A stretch of 64,000 bases of DNA from Lota lota (taxonomy: Eukaryota; Chordata; Actinopteri; Gadiformes; Lotidae): assembly GCA_026745465.1 (NCBI GenBank), contig JACYXH010000218.1, forward strand, positions 236,001-300,000, read 5' to 3'. A model generated the notes under the pieces. The model saw only the letters and a program-made list of their open reading frames with translations, had not been told where the DNA came from and searched no databases. Each line of letters starts with the position of its first letter. Within the stretch, counting starts at the first letter, position 1. This document shows positions 39,727-62,667 of this stretch, one piece after another. The position numbers were made by a program, and so were the translations under genes.

Positions 39727-48862
<9,136 letters not shown>

Positions 48863-48883
<21 letters not shown>

Positions 48884-48994
48884 GAACCAATCAGAGAACA
48901 GCCTCGGTTTCTCTGAGAACCAATCAGAGAACAGCCTCGGTTTCTTTGAGAACCAATCAGAGAACAGCCTCGGTTTCTTTGAGAACCAATCACA
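48863..48994. repeat. 33-bp minisatellite spanning the apba3 stop codon, 4 copies
   Basis: Units starting GAACAGCCTC begin at 48863, 48896, 48929 and 48962. The first unit contains the last codons (E-Q-P-L-F-L) and TGA stop; the other three lie in the 3' UTR. Confidence 0.95.
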
Positions 48995-49231
48995 GAGCTC
49001 TTCCTGATCAAAGTTCTCGTACAACATTGAATTTACATTATGTTTTGCCAACCACAGTCTAATTATGCATTTCTTTGTTGTATCATATCATCATATCATT
49101 TTATTTCACTGAATGTGATCGACTATATAGCTACATATTTTGTAGCGTTGTACAGTAAGTTGGTATATTGTGATAACAGATTTTAAAACGGGCCTAAAGA
49201 TAGTACTTAATCTATATTTAATAAGATATTT

Positions 49232-49237
49232 AATAAA
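49232..49237 (+). terminator. polyadenylation signal, apba3
   Basis: AATAAA about 350 bases after the apba3 stop codon. Confidence 0.6.
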
Positions 49238-51129
49238 GAAAAATGGGACGTACATGCTATGCAAAATAATCCATTATTATTTTTACACTGCACATACTGT
49301 GTTTATACTGGCTTAATGGACGATGATTTTATTAGAGCTGAACGGTCTTCCGGTGTGCACTTGTTACGAATGTGCCTAAGCTGGGTGAACTGGGAGAGGA
49401 AAATGTGTTTGCAACGCTAGGGGGCGCATGTTTCATAATCATGATCTTATAGCCTGACTTTGGTCTGCAGTGGGAAACTGTTGCCTGTTCAGCCTGGTGT
49501 CTTAAATACTGGCATTGCTTTGTTTTTCATGTTTTTGTCACTGACTTCTAGATTTCTGCATTGTGCATGTCTTGGTTTCCTGTTTTTACAATTGTTGTGC
49601 AGAATTGAGGGCAACCGATGCCTTATTTGATAGAGGGAAAGTTATATTTTAAGAATGACTATTTTGGATGGTTATTAAAATGATCATTAAGCTTGTCCAC
49701 TTGTAGCAACTTTTTTATTTCTAAGGTAACCTTAGTAACATAACTTTAAATGTCATTAACCATTCAGTTGTCATAATGACAAACGAGATACAAACGCATG
49801 GGATTTATGTATTTACCAAATTGTCTGTTGCTGCTGTAGCCTTAATTTATACAGTCTATAGATGCTGTAAACAAATACCCATTTCCCGTTTCTATACGGC
49901 TGCGCTGTCAACAGCTGTCCAATCGGATGCGTCATGTTCCAAAACACAGACGAAGCATACGTCTACATGAGCCAATCAAATGCTGTACCGGCTTCTGTAA
50001 CCCTACCCTTTTCTTTACTCCCAGCCAATCACTTCGGCGGTAGTTGTGTGGCTTACATGTACACTACAGACGCCACTGAAGTGGTTGCGCGAGCGTCAAT
50101 GACAGACCGCGGAGTCATAGCTGGGACAACAAAGTCAAGTTAAAACGATTAACGAACGAAACTGATCGACACTCAAGGTAGCGTATGTTCCCTTTGAATG
50201 AGTCAACGTAGTTCACTCCAGGTGGCTTCGTTTAGTGTTACACTGTGATGTCCGCGAACGAAAAATAGCAGCACTCGTTGCGACGCTTGGCTTTTAGAGG
50301 ACCAGCTGTACCAGTTTACTCCCGACTGTTCCGCTCGTGACCGGGATGTCCATCAGACTGCATGGACTGTATTTCCCCGCGCGATGTACCATGTGCCTTC
50401 ATGTTACCTTTGCATCGTGTAATGCAGGCGTGTGTACGTGGTTTAGTCCTGCATCATGTTTTTAAATGGAGAGGGCGATGAGTGTCATTCCTATTTGGGC
50501 GGGGGGGGGGGGGGGGGGGGGGGGGGGACGACTACAGTACTATGGGCTAATGGAAATATATTTATTCAGTTGTAACAAACGACATCTCTACCACGGCACA
50601 TTATGACTACTTCATAATAATGCGCCGACCACTTCCTCTGTTATCCTTTTCTGCACATACATTGCAAACAGACAGGAAAAAAATAGCACAAACAAATCAT
50701 GATTGTAGTCATTCATATTTTAAAGGAGAGACCATCGGTTTATATAATATGCGTGGAGTTGTACAATGTAGTACACGTCATTTACCGGTGGAAATGATCC
50801 ACTGCGTTCTGCAAATGATTACTGACTGGGAGTCAACTCACCGTCGTCATTTGCAGAATACAAAAACCCGCACGCTGTACTCAACACACAACCCAGCGAA
50901 AGATAACGATGATGTCTGAAAGTCGCAAAGTTAAACCAATTACAGTAAATGCGGATAAAGAGGATGAGAGCAGAGTGGTCAGGCAGGGTCAGACACGACT
51001 GCACTAGCCCGGACCAGCCTGGCACACCAATAGTCTCGTTGGGTCTCGTCTCTCAACACAGTTAACTCTTTCTTATGTATGTTTTGGTCTGAAATGTTAT
51101 GGTAACTTAAAATAAGAACAACAAGTTGA

Positions 51130-51195
51130 TATGATGATGATGATGATCATCGTCATCGTCATCGTCATCGTCATCATCATCATCATCTTCATCTC
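51130..51195. repeat. (GAT)n-(ATC/GTC)n inverted trinucleotide array
   Basis: ATGATGATGATGATC runs straight into CATCGTCATCGTC and CATCATCATC, so the two halves are partly self-complementary. Confidence 0.9.
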
Positions 51196-51406
51196 TTACT
51201 CCTAGAATATTACAAATTATGTTGCATTCTATCATTCATTAATTCAGTCACAATTAATCAATGCAATACAAAATTAAAGTGGTAAAAACTTCCAAATAGA
51301 AGAAATATGATACATTTTTACAATGTACATTAATGATGTTTTGGGCATTTTCCAAATGGTTTGTAATGTAATATTTGATATATATATATATATATATATC
51401 CTGTGC

Positions 51407-51423
51407 GTGTGCGTGTGTGTCTG

Positions 51424-51455
<32 letters not shown>

Positions 51456-51690
51456 GTGTGCGTGTGTGTGTGTGTGTGTGTCTGGTGTGCGTGTGTGTGT
51501 GTGTGTGTCTGGTGTGCGTGTGTGTCTGGTGTGTGTGTGTGCGCGTGTGTGTCTGGTGTGTGTGTGCGTCTATGTGTGTGTGTGTGTGTCTGGTGTGTGT
51601 GTGTGTGTGTGTTTGGTGTGCGTGTGTGTCCGTGCATGTGTGTGCGTGCGTGTGTGTGTGTGTGCGTGTGTGTGTCTGGTTTGTGTGTGT
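51407..51690. repeat. GT-rich minisatellite
   Basis: GT runs separated by TCTGGTGTG and GCGTGTG. It ends about 50 bases before the abca7 start codon. Confidence 0.95.
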
Positions 51691-51737
51691 GTGTTCCAGT
51701 GGACCATGGCAGCGTAGCTTGTGTGGTCTTTTTAAAG

Positions 51738-54287
51738 ATGGGGATCACCAGACAGGTGCTGCTCCTGCTCTGGAAGAACGTCACCTACCGCAGGAGAAAC
51801 AAGGTGAACACTTTACAATCAATCAATCAATCAATCAATCGATGCTTCACCCAAACACACACACACACACACAGTCACACACACAGCGCTGTCCAGGTGT
51901 GTGACAGCTAGTGATCCTCATCTCTTCTGGTCCTGAGGATCCAACCGGTGTAACGGCCGTGCATAACGAGCACTTCCCGTCCGTTTCAGATCCAGCTGAT
52001 CATCGAGCTCCTCTGGCCACTCTTCCTCTTCCTCATCCTCATCGCCGTACGCCACTCCCACCCGCCCTACAAGCAGAGCCAATGTAGGTGTATCACAACT
52101 GTCTTACCCAACAGAAGCAGTAACCTCTGGTTCTGAAGGCTACTCCGCGCTCTATCCAGTGGGTTTGATTGAAGATGCTTGGATTGATCTCGAGGTCTTT
52201 TAGATGAATGCCTCTTGCGGCCACATGACTGACTGTTATGTCGAATGAATGTAAAGTACACAGCATCTGACCCCGTGTTGTTACTACATAGGGCCGGGAT
52301 AGTGTAGTGGTGGGAGTGTATGGCTCCCTGCCGAAGGGTGGTGGGTTCAAACCCCAACCTACCTGTTTGCATTATGGAGCAAGATAACCCCGACCTGCTC
52401 CTTAATGACGTAGTAAAGCAGTAGAGAGTCGCCCTACAAATCTCTATCCCATAATAAACACTTGCAAACGGTAGATGCGTTGTGAAGTCTTCATGGAAAT
52501 ATTAGATTTATAAAAGGTTCAGCTCACCCAAGCAATAGCCAGTGTTCTTGTGGGGCAGCGATTGGTTTGTTGTTGCTTTCTCCAGTTCCTCCCTCTCCGC
52601 TTACTGGTAACCACTGTTATCAGTACATTATCTGCCAAGATGCTTACATGCACGCATACATTCTGAGCATGGGGGGCCCCAGTGGGCATCTAACAACCCG
52701 CCCGTGGCAGCCTTGCTCCACCAGTTCAGCTAGACGTGTGGCCCTTCCTCGCCACCACCATGTGAACGGGCCGTCGTCCAAGAGGCTAAGCTGGTTAATG
52801 TGTTGGCGGTGAATCTCGTGCACAGCGCACTCCGTTCACCCCTTCTTTTGTCTGAACTTACGGCCCTCACGCTGCTTGTGGCTTTGAAGACAATGTGAAA
52901 CGGGAATCGTCTGTGTTACCCGGTCACCTCGCTTCCTGCGAGACAGGATGTGGTTGGGGCTTCGCATTGAACATAAAATAAATAAATAATGTATCGTATA
53001 GTCATAAAACTACCGGGAAATCCTCAGTCAATTGCTATCACATATCAATGAATCGTGTAATTTCTTCCTGATCGCATCCCGCCCTAATATTGGTTTTTCT
53101 TGCCATGATTCTACTCCATGGGAAATGTGGAAATGTGTCATGCCATTCAGCTAAATGGTGCTTTTATCGTGAGTTAGTATTTCTCCATCTACGTGCCCTG
53201 CAGGGAGGAATGTGATTGTGATAGTCAGCATGGGATTTCTCTCCTACACAAATAGCTTGAAACGAAGCGGGTGAAAAGTGTTCTTCTCCGTCCCTCCCCA
53301 GTCCCGTTCTTAGTGCTAGTCGTTGGTGGTGTTCATGACCTGCTGTACCTTCAGGGTTCATGTGAATGCATGCCCCTTATTCACCGATTAGTCCCACTCA
53401 GCCAGATCAGGCTCAACCTCACACTGCTTTCATTGTTGGATGCTGATGCTGAAGTTCTCTCTTTCGGTTAAACCCACGTTTCCCTCGACCCTCGACCCTC
53501 GACCCTCGACCCTTGTCTGTTTCCCCTGCAGGTCACTTTCCCAACAAAGCCCTCCCCTCAGCGGGCACCCTGCCCTGGATCCAGGGCATCGTCTGCAACA
53601 TCAACAACCCCTGCTTCCACAGCCCCACCCCGGGGGAGACCCCAGGACAAGTGGGCAACTTTGACAACTCAATGTGGGTACATGAGGGCACTCATGGGGT
53701 AACATGCAAGTAGATGTTGGTGTAGTTGTGGTGGAACTTGTTTTAGATATAGTGTTCAACCTTAGTGGTGGCTTCAAGGTAAATGCCACATATCGCCTCA
53801 TATGCACACATTGACATGCACACATTCACAAACACGCACTCATGCATTCATTCACACACACGTTCAAACACACACACACACACACACACACACAATGTTA
53901 AGTTAGTTAAGGGATATGTGGGTACTGCATTTAGGTACATATGTCTACATAGGAGTACATTTAGGTATATTTAGGTACATATGGATTCATGTAGTTACAG
54001 CTTTGGGTATATTAAAGCACATGCATGTCCTCTCTGTCTCTGTAGAGTCCTCTCACTCCTCTTATCTGTCCTTGTCTCGCCCCAGTCTGTCCCGCGTGTT
54101 CGCCGACGCCCAGACCATGCTGACCTACGGAGGGAACAACAGCTTCACCGGCTTCCAGGCCCTCCAGGAGAGCCTGGAGAGGCTGGGGGAGAGACCTGGA
54201 GCCTGGCCAAGTAGGACCCGCACACAGAACACATCACACAGATGGAAGTGTTTTTATAGGGGCACGACAAGGGTTAAAACAGAGGGC

Positions 54288-54318
<31 letters not shown>

Positions 54319-56769
54319 CCAAGTATGGCTGTTTTCTAATATAAGAGAGCACTGCTTCTCTGCAACAGCAACTCTGCTTCCTGAGAAGAATCCAGGAAAT
54401 GTTGGACCACTGGCAACGTCATTGGTCCAGTTTTGGACAGCTGGAGTCCAGCACCAACGATGTCAGGTGTCCAAACTGTTGTTTTGGAACACTTCAGTGC
54501 CACTTTCCTTACATTCGCCAGGGTACCACATTAGATCTAATGTGGTACCCTGGCGAATATAATGAAAGTCAGCAGAGCACTGACTACTTCCATCTGTGGG
54601 AGGTTACTACAAGCTCTGCCTCGCGTTGCTGGTATTAGAAATTCAAAACCACATGTTGTTTTGTGGAATGAGTACACAGACCGGTACGCCGCAGCAGGAG
54701 TTGATCGGACTGGACGTACCGAGGCAGCTTGTACACGACGTAAAGCCTGTCTTGACTCACGCGGGTTGACTCCGTAATCTGTTACCCGGAAGACATCGGG
54801 CAAAGGAGGAGGACTAACCAATCAACTCCACACCTGGCCATGACCTACTTTTAGTCTACGGAGACCTTAATGCGAAGGTTGGAGATGCAACGTTCACTGT
54901 GAGAGATCCATTGGCCAACGCTGATGTGGTGCAATGAAGGACAATGGTGCGGTGCTAGCAGTTCTCTGTTCAGATTTACAAACGTGATATGTGGTAGAAA
55001 ATCTAGAACCAGTCCCCTTGACAAAGACAAGCAAGGACGACTACTTATGACTGAAAGACACAGGATGAAAGGAGGAGGTCATCGAAGCCATTGTGTCGCT
55101 AAAGAATGGGAAGTGAATTGCAGGATTAGAATTATATCAGCATGGAACACGCACGCACGCACGCACTCACGCACGCACACAAAATAACACCACGACAAAC
55201 AAACCTCACACCTAATACTTTTCATCCAGGAAACTCGACTCCTATGTGTTGTTTGTGTCGGTTGATTGTTAGTTTGAATGGGCTTCAAGCAGAAGTATGT
55301 CTTTCAGCGGTGTACAGTGACTCACTCTATGAGCCCATTGAGCCCTCTGCGCTGCGAGTCGTCAGGGCAACACAGAGGGCCACTCTGTCCTGCCTCGCGG
55401 GTCCTAGATTCAGTTACCCGACGACCAGTACTGATAGCTGATAACACTGATAACTGTCCTTCTCTCAGGTCGTCTCTTAAGTGAAGGAGTGGGGGTACAC
55501 GGAGTTCCTTGGGACTCCCCAGGGAAGGATGGGGGGATTGATTTGTCTAAAAGTGCCCCCCCCCCAAAAAAAATACAAAGTATTGTACAGTTAAAGATAA
55601 AAAGTAACAAATATTTGGGTTATGTCTTTAAAACTTTCCATCACAGTACAGACCTTAAATAAATAAATACAAATAAAGTTATTATTATTTTTGTGTTACA
55701 ATTTTAGTGATCATATTTAAATATGTTTTTTGTGAATCTCAAGCACCTTGCATGTGTGTGTCCTCCGTAGCTCTTCCTGTCGGTGAATACCTGAAAGCCA
55801 ATGAGACGTTCTCTACCTTTCTCCTGACCAACGGCAATCTGTCCTCTGCTACTGTGGATCAGCTGTTGAAGGCCCACCTTAATTTGCAGGTAATCAGTCA
55901 ACCTCTAGATGTTATTACAGGTAAACCAGTAGTTCTAATGCAGTCATTGTCCATCTCATCGTATATGACTCAATTTAAATGCAATATACGAAGTAAAGAA
56001 AGTATTACAGCAAAGCAAACATTTTCTTTAGCAACACCATCTCTTGTGTTGGTGGCGATTGGTGAAAAACGGCCATACATCCTCGTACACTCTCAATGAG
56101 TAAAGGGGGCGGGGTCTGTAATGACGTGACCAGGTACTTAATAGCCGCCTGTGCTCTGCAGGTGACCGTAGCTGCAGCAGGTGTTCCCCTGAGCAGCCTG
56201 GTGTGCAACGCCAGCCTGCTGGGACGCTTCATGAGCGTGACGGGAGGAGACGCCGCCATGGCTGACCTGCAGGGGGAGCTGTGTGGCCTCCAGCCCGACA
56301 CCCTGAAGCAGGCCGAGCGCCTCTTCCTCTCCCAGCTCGACTTCTCCAAGGTCTTCACGGTAGGGCGACGGGCGAGGTGGAGGGTTTTTAATGGGGTGAG
56401 CCAGGGGACATTTTGGTTGTGGGGGACACACCAGCGGGTGTAGAGTGGTTTCATTTTAGTTATGGAAAGTGAAAGTATGAAAAGCGTAGAGTTGTGCAAT
56501 GCAAAAGGAGTTGGAGTTTACGTGAGGGTCAATTAGTACAGGAGTACAAATATTAATTCCAGTGCAAGGTATACAAATACCAATACTGCTTCGCTGTATT
56601 TGTGCAGTATAGCTATTGCAATACTACAAGACCTGTTTGGCAGTATTCAAATACTGTGTATAGATGGAAAGTTCCATGTAAATAACGCTTTTGCTATCGT
56701 GCTGTCTCTCTGTCTCTCTCTCACTCTCACTCTCTCTGTCTCTCGTCTCTGTCTCTGTCTCTGTCTCTG

Positions 56770-56800
<31 letters not shown>

Positions 56801-59800
56801 GTCTCTGTCTCTCTCTCTCTGTCTCTGTCTCTGTCTCTGTCTCGCTCTCTCTCTCGCCATGTCTCTCTACCTCTCAGAGGGAGCGGCTCATGGCTAACGC
56901 TGGAGATCTGAGGGTCATCAGCCGGGCTGCTACTGTTGTATCTCAGGAGCTGGCGGTTCTTCTGGACCATGTGAGAGAACCATGTTTCCAGACCATAATA
57001 CCCCAGTACTATTGGTTAGACTAAAACTGTGGACACGGATTTCCATAAAAGTGCAGCGCTGCATGATATTATAGGAATTTAACTGCATTACATTATGTTA
57101 CATTATAGTACATGAAATTACATAGCAGAAAATCTAATATCATTGCAGTAAAATACACATTAAATCACACATTATTTGACACACTGTATACGCTTATTAC
57201 AGAAGTCATATGGCATATAATTAGAACTATATATTTACAAATCACTAATACCTATCCATCTACCCCCCATTCTCCTCTCTTCTCCTTTTCTTTCCACTGT
57301 TTTTCCTGCTCCTCCTCCCACCTCCTCCCTCCTCCTCCTCCCTCCTCCTCCCTCCTCCTCCCACCTCCTCCCGTCTCCTCCCTCCTCCTCTCCTCCTCCC
57401 ACCTCCTCCCACCTCCCTCCCCGTCTCCTCCCTCCTCCCACCTCCTCCTCCTCCTCCAGTTCTCCTCCCTCTCCAGCTTCACCGACCTCAGCTCCGACCT
57501 GCACCTCCTCCTCCCGGGGGAGAACCGCTCTGCGGCGGGGGCGGGGCCCAGGGAGCGTTACCGGGCCTTCTCCCGGGTCGTGTGCGGGCACCCCGAGGCG
57601 GGTGGCGAGCGTGTGCCCTCCCTCAACTGGTACGAGGACAACGACATCAAGTCCTTCCTGGGCAAGAACGGCACCGAAGACCTGGACCCGGACGGAGACA
57701 ACGACACCAGTAATGGAATTATGTTTTCTGGGTGCTTTTCATCCGAGGGGGTTGGTGTTTTCTGGGTGCTTTTCATCCGAGGGGGTTGGTGTTTTCTGGG
57801 TGCTCTTCGTCCCAGGGGGTTGGTGTTTTCTGGGTGCTTTTCATCCGAGGGGGTTGGTGTTTTCTGGGTGCTTTTCGTCCCAGGGGGTTGGTGTTTTCTG
57901 GGTGCTCTTCGTCCCAGGGGGTTGGTGTTTTCTGGGTGCTCTTCGTCCCAGGGGGTTGGTGTTTTTTGGGTGCTCTTCGTCCCAGGGGGTTGGTGTTTTC
58001 TGGGTGCTCTTCGTCCCAGGGGGTTGGTGTTTTCTGGGTGCTCTTCGTCCCAGGGGGTTGGTGTTTTCTGGGTGCTCTTCGTCCCGGGGGGTTGGTGTTT
58101 TCTGGGTGCCCTTTGTCCCAGGGGGTTGGTGTTTTCTGGGTGCTCTTCGTCCCAGGGGGTTGGTGTTTTCTGGGTGCCCTTCGTCCCGGGGGGGTTGGTG
58201 TTTTCTGGGTGCTTTTCATCCGAGGGGGTTGGTGTTTTCTGGGTGCTTTTCATCCGAGGGGGTTGGTGTTTTCTGGGTGCTTTTCATCCGAGGGGGTTGG
58301 TGTTTTCTGGGTGCTTTTCATCCGAGGGGGTTGGTGTTTTCTGGGTGCTTTTCATCCCAGGAGGTTGCTGTTTTTGGGTCAGAGGTTGCTGTTTTTTTTG
58401 GTGGTTTTGGTTGTTTGTGAGTTAGTAAAAAGGCATTAGTAAATGGCCAGGGTGAGGGGTTTGATTACCACTTGGGGCTTTCGTCATACATCTTCTCACG
58501 TTGGTTTTTACCTTTTGAACCAACTGACGTGTCTTGTCCGTGGATTCGCCTTGTTGAGCCTAGCTGGGTATACTGGGGTACCTCTAGGGCCCTGGGCTGG
58601 CTGAGCTAGACCGGCTGACCTTCTTGGCTCCTTGCATCTTCCCTGTGCCATCCTCAGCCCCCTTCTGCAAGAGTCTGATCCAGACGCTGGAGTCCAACCC
58701 GCTGTCCCGGATCGTGTGGCGGGGCATCAAGCCGCTGTTCATCGGGAAGCTGCTGTACACGCCGGACACGCCCGCCGTCCAGCAGGCCATGAAGCAGGTG
58801 AAGGGACACATGAGCCCACATTACCAGCCAAATTTGTATTTGGGATTTGAATGCGCTTGTATGTTTTAATATGCTCTTCCATACGGTAATCGAATGCTGT
58901 TTTGTCACTGTTGCTAAAAATAAGAGAAAACCGGTGTGAAACCTATTCTGTTTTTTGCCAGTCTACGCCAACCAGTTTGTGAATGTTCTTCTCTGTTCTG
59001 ACTTCGAAGTGCCAAAAAGCCACTTCGAATTTTGATGGCTGCGTCCCAGAGAGGGTTAATCTTCTCGGACACTTATAGTTTAACATCTCGGGTGTGTGGC
59101 GAATTCCACATACAACATTGCGCCTTACACCGTACATGGGGTCTGTCCGTAGGTGAACAAGACCTTCCAGGACCTGGGGATCCTCCAGGACCTGAACGAG
59201 GCCTGGATGGAGGTGGGACCGGCCATCAGAGACTACATGGAGAACGGACCGCAAGTCCGACTGCTGCAGGTCTGAAACCGGGTCTACAAATCCATAACAC
59301 CTTATTATTTTGTGTGGAAGGTTTTATGAAGTGGGCAGGATAGTGTTTGCGTCTAAGCTGTTTGACTCCCAGCCGAAAGGTCTTTATGATGAAGATGCCC
59401 TAACACTTACCTGCTCCCTAAGACAGGTAGGACTCTACGTTGCTTTGGATGAAAGCATCTAAAGCGCCTTGATGACTAAATAGTCTATCCTGTTTCTTGA
59501 ATTCAGACCATGGCAGAGAAACTGTGTGCTTTGTTTTTCCACTGATCCTGTTCACTCTAGCAAGAGAAAAGCTAAACCCAATCCTTGATTTAAGTGATGA
59601 AATGTATTTGTCCGCTCAGTTGTTTTGATGTCACTAAATGGGATTTATTGTCTGTTGATTGTGTGTGTTTGTTTGTTGGTTTTATCCATGTAATAGTATT
59701 TCAACTTTCTGTGTGTGTCTGTGCGTGTTGCGTGTGCGTGTGCATGTCACGTGTGTGTGTTGCGTGTGCGTGTGCATGTCACGTGTGTGTGTTGCGTGTG

Positions 59801-62607
59801 CATGTCACGTGTGTGTTGCATGTTGCGTGTGCGTGTTGCGTGTGCATGTCACGTGTGCGTGTTGCATGTTGCGCGTGCGTGTCGCGTGTGCGTGTCGTGT
59901 GTGCGTGTTGCGTGTTGCGTGTCGCGTGTGTGTGTCGCAGTGTGCGTGTGGCGTGTGCGTGTCGTGTGTGCGTGTCGCGTGTGCGTGTCGCATGTCGTGT
60001 GTGCGTGTCGCGTGTGCGTGTTGCGTGTCGCGTGTGCGTGTCACGTGTGCATGTTGCGTGTGCATGTCACGCGTGCGTGTGCATGTCACGTGTGCGTGTC
60101 GCGTGTGCGTGTCGCGTGTGCGTGTCGCGTGCCTGACCAGGAGCTGCTGAAGCGACCCCAGGTGGCCGTGCTGGTGAACCTGAATCTGGAGCAAACCAGC
60201 TGGACCGCGTCGCGCATCGCCCGCTTCCTGTCCACGCGCCCGGCCGACACCCCCCGCACCCCTGGGGCGCCCCCTACCTGGCTGGACGTGTACAACGACT
60301 TCAACCACACCCTCACCACCCTGGCCCAAGTCGCCCAGGTTGTCCCCTTTAGGGTCATCACACATGTTTCCTCTCGGGAATATTTCAGCTGTTCTAAATA
60401 TTCCTCAGACAATTGGGGTTAAAGACATTACTTATCAGGGTTGGATGTAGATACAACTGTCATTCATTTATGTGTCGTTTTTTGCTTTTGTAAAACACTT
60501 CTTACACACAGACTAGACACGCTCACAACAGACGTACACAAACAAAAACCTTGAGGAACACGACACACACACACGTGTGTCCGATTCAGTTGTCTAGTGG
60601 AGTTTCCATCGAATACAACAATTCATGATTCCCCTGAATAATGTGCACTGTCTGAATAATAGCTCACCAGCTGAAATGATCCGTGGCTCATAGTGCTGAA
60701 CCTTCGTTCAACATCTCCATCATTCTCATGATCCTCATCGTCTGCTTCTTCCAGTGTTTCTCGCTCAACAAACTGGAGGGGGCGGAGACTGAGGGCAAGA
60801 TGATTGACAGGGCCCTGGAGCTAATCGAGAACAGGCAGTTCTGGGCGGGCGTGGTCTTCCTGATACCTAACTCCTCCTCCTCCTCCAATGACAGCCTGCC
60901 ACCACACGTCACTTACAAGATCCGCATGGACATCGATGACGTCACCCGCACCAACAAGATCAAGGACAGGTACCGTTGAGAAACAACAGGAGTTCTGGTT
61001 CGGACCGAGAGGAGCACAAGCTTGGATCCTGTTAGAATAGTATGCGTTGTGTTTGGATTTTGGCATTTGCTGTGGTCATTAGGAGGTGTGGCTAGTACTA
61101 TTTAGTCATTTAGCAGACATTTTGATTCAAAGCAACTTGCAGTGAACTTACGTCATTGAGGAGCATGTAGGAGCGGGCATTTTGCTCAAGGACATCCAGA
61201 ACCTTTCAGCTGAGACTCAAACCCCCTGGCCACCAGTCTACGGCACCCATTTATTTGAGGAAGGTTCAATTCCGACAGGTGGAAAGAAAGTCTGCATCAC
61301 GTTGAAGCAGGGTGTGGAAGGATGCCAATGAATCAATTAAGCAAGTCATCAACCCGTTCGATAAGTTCCTAATCAAATCGCTTGCAATATTCCAGATTCT
61401 GGGACCCCGGTCCGGCGGCAGACCCGTTCAACGACATGCGCTACATCTGGGGGGGCTTCGTGTACGTGCAGGACCTGGTGGAGCGAGCCCTGGCCCGGGC
61501 GCTGAGCGGGGTGGAGCAGACCACCGGCATCTACGTCCAGCAGATGCCCTACCCCTGCTACGTGGACGATGTGTGAGTCGGCCCTCAGCAGACACTCGTC
61601 TCCGAGGAGACCCAGACCTCGGTGATGGTCGCCGTGCGTGAGCTGAGTGAGATTCCGCGTTCGAGGGGAATTCTTTAGGTCCATGTCGTTAGTCAGCGCG
61701 CAGGGGGCTACGGCTCCTTGCTCAAGGATGCCTACAGGTCGGCCACTGACCTTGGGTTTCGAACCTTTTGGCTGGGGGGGTTCAAACACCCCTATCTACT
61801 CGACCGTCCTGCTCCCTGTGGTTTAGACGGAAGCCTTTTCTTCAGAAGCACAGCAGCAGCTCAACCGGAAGGTTGTTGGTTTGAAGAAAACTCTGGGATA
61901 CGTTTTTTTGGAACTGGTAACACTTCCTTGATTAGAGTGATAACATCTTCCTTCATTGCTTTCTTCCTGTCTCTCTTCCTTTGTTCCCCTCCCTCCCTCC
62001 CTCCCTTCCACCTGTCCTTCCTCCCTTCATGTCTCTCTCTCCCTCCCTCCCTCCCATCCTTTGTTCCCCTCCCTCCTTCCCTCCCTTCCACCTGTCCTTC
62101 CTCCCTTCATGTCTCTCTCTCCCTCCCTCCCTCCCATCCTTTGTTCCCCTCCTTCCCTCCCTTCCACCTGTCCTTCCTCCCTTCATGTCTCTCTCTCTCC
62201 CTCCCTCCCATCCTTTGTCCCTCCCTCCCTCCCTCCCTCCCTCCCTCCCTCCCTCCCTCCCTCCCTCCCTCCCTCCCTCCCTTCCACCTGTCCTTCCTCC
62301 CTTCATGTCTCTCTCTCTCTCCCTCCCTCCCATCCTTTGTTCCTCCCTCCCTCCCCTCCCCCCAGCTTCCTGCGCGTGCTGAACCGCTCTCTGCCTCTCT
62401 TCATGACGCTGGCGTGGATCTACTCGGTGGCCATGATCATCAAGGGCGTGGTGTACGAGAAGGAGGCGCGGCTGAAGGAGACCATGAGGATCATGGGCCT
62501 GGGCACGGGCACGCTGTGGGTCAGCTGGTTCATCAGCAGCGTGGTGCCCTTCCTGGTCTCCGCCCTGATGCTCATCGCCCTGCTCAAGGCAAGGAGGCTG
62601 ACACGCA

Positions 62608-62667
<60 letters not shown>

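Larger units (their letters stand above)
49240..51700. other. apba3-abca7 intergenic region
   Basis: No coding exon was seen. It contains a poly-G run (about 50502-50527), a GAT/ATC trinucleotide array (51130-51190) and a GT-rich minisatellite (51407-51690). The abca7 promoter and 5' UTR exons should lie here but could not be placed. Confidence 0.5.

Noticed and set aside
57112-58439. Long open frames (over 230 codons) on both strands across the abca7 intron 8 repeat
   Set aside because: They follow the 34-bp minisatellite, which has few stops in several frames. Only 57460-57709 inside is a real exon.
59594-60422. Cys/Val/Arg-rich open frames of about 160-235 codons
   Set aside because: They translate a GT-rich minisatellite. 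Only 60141-60338 is coding in abca7.
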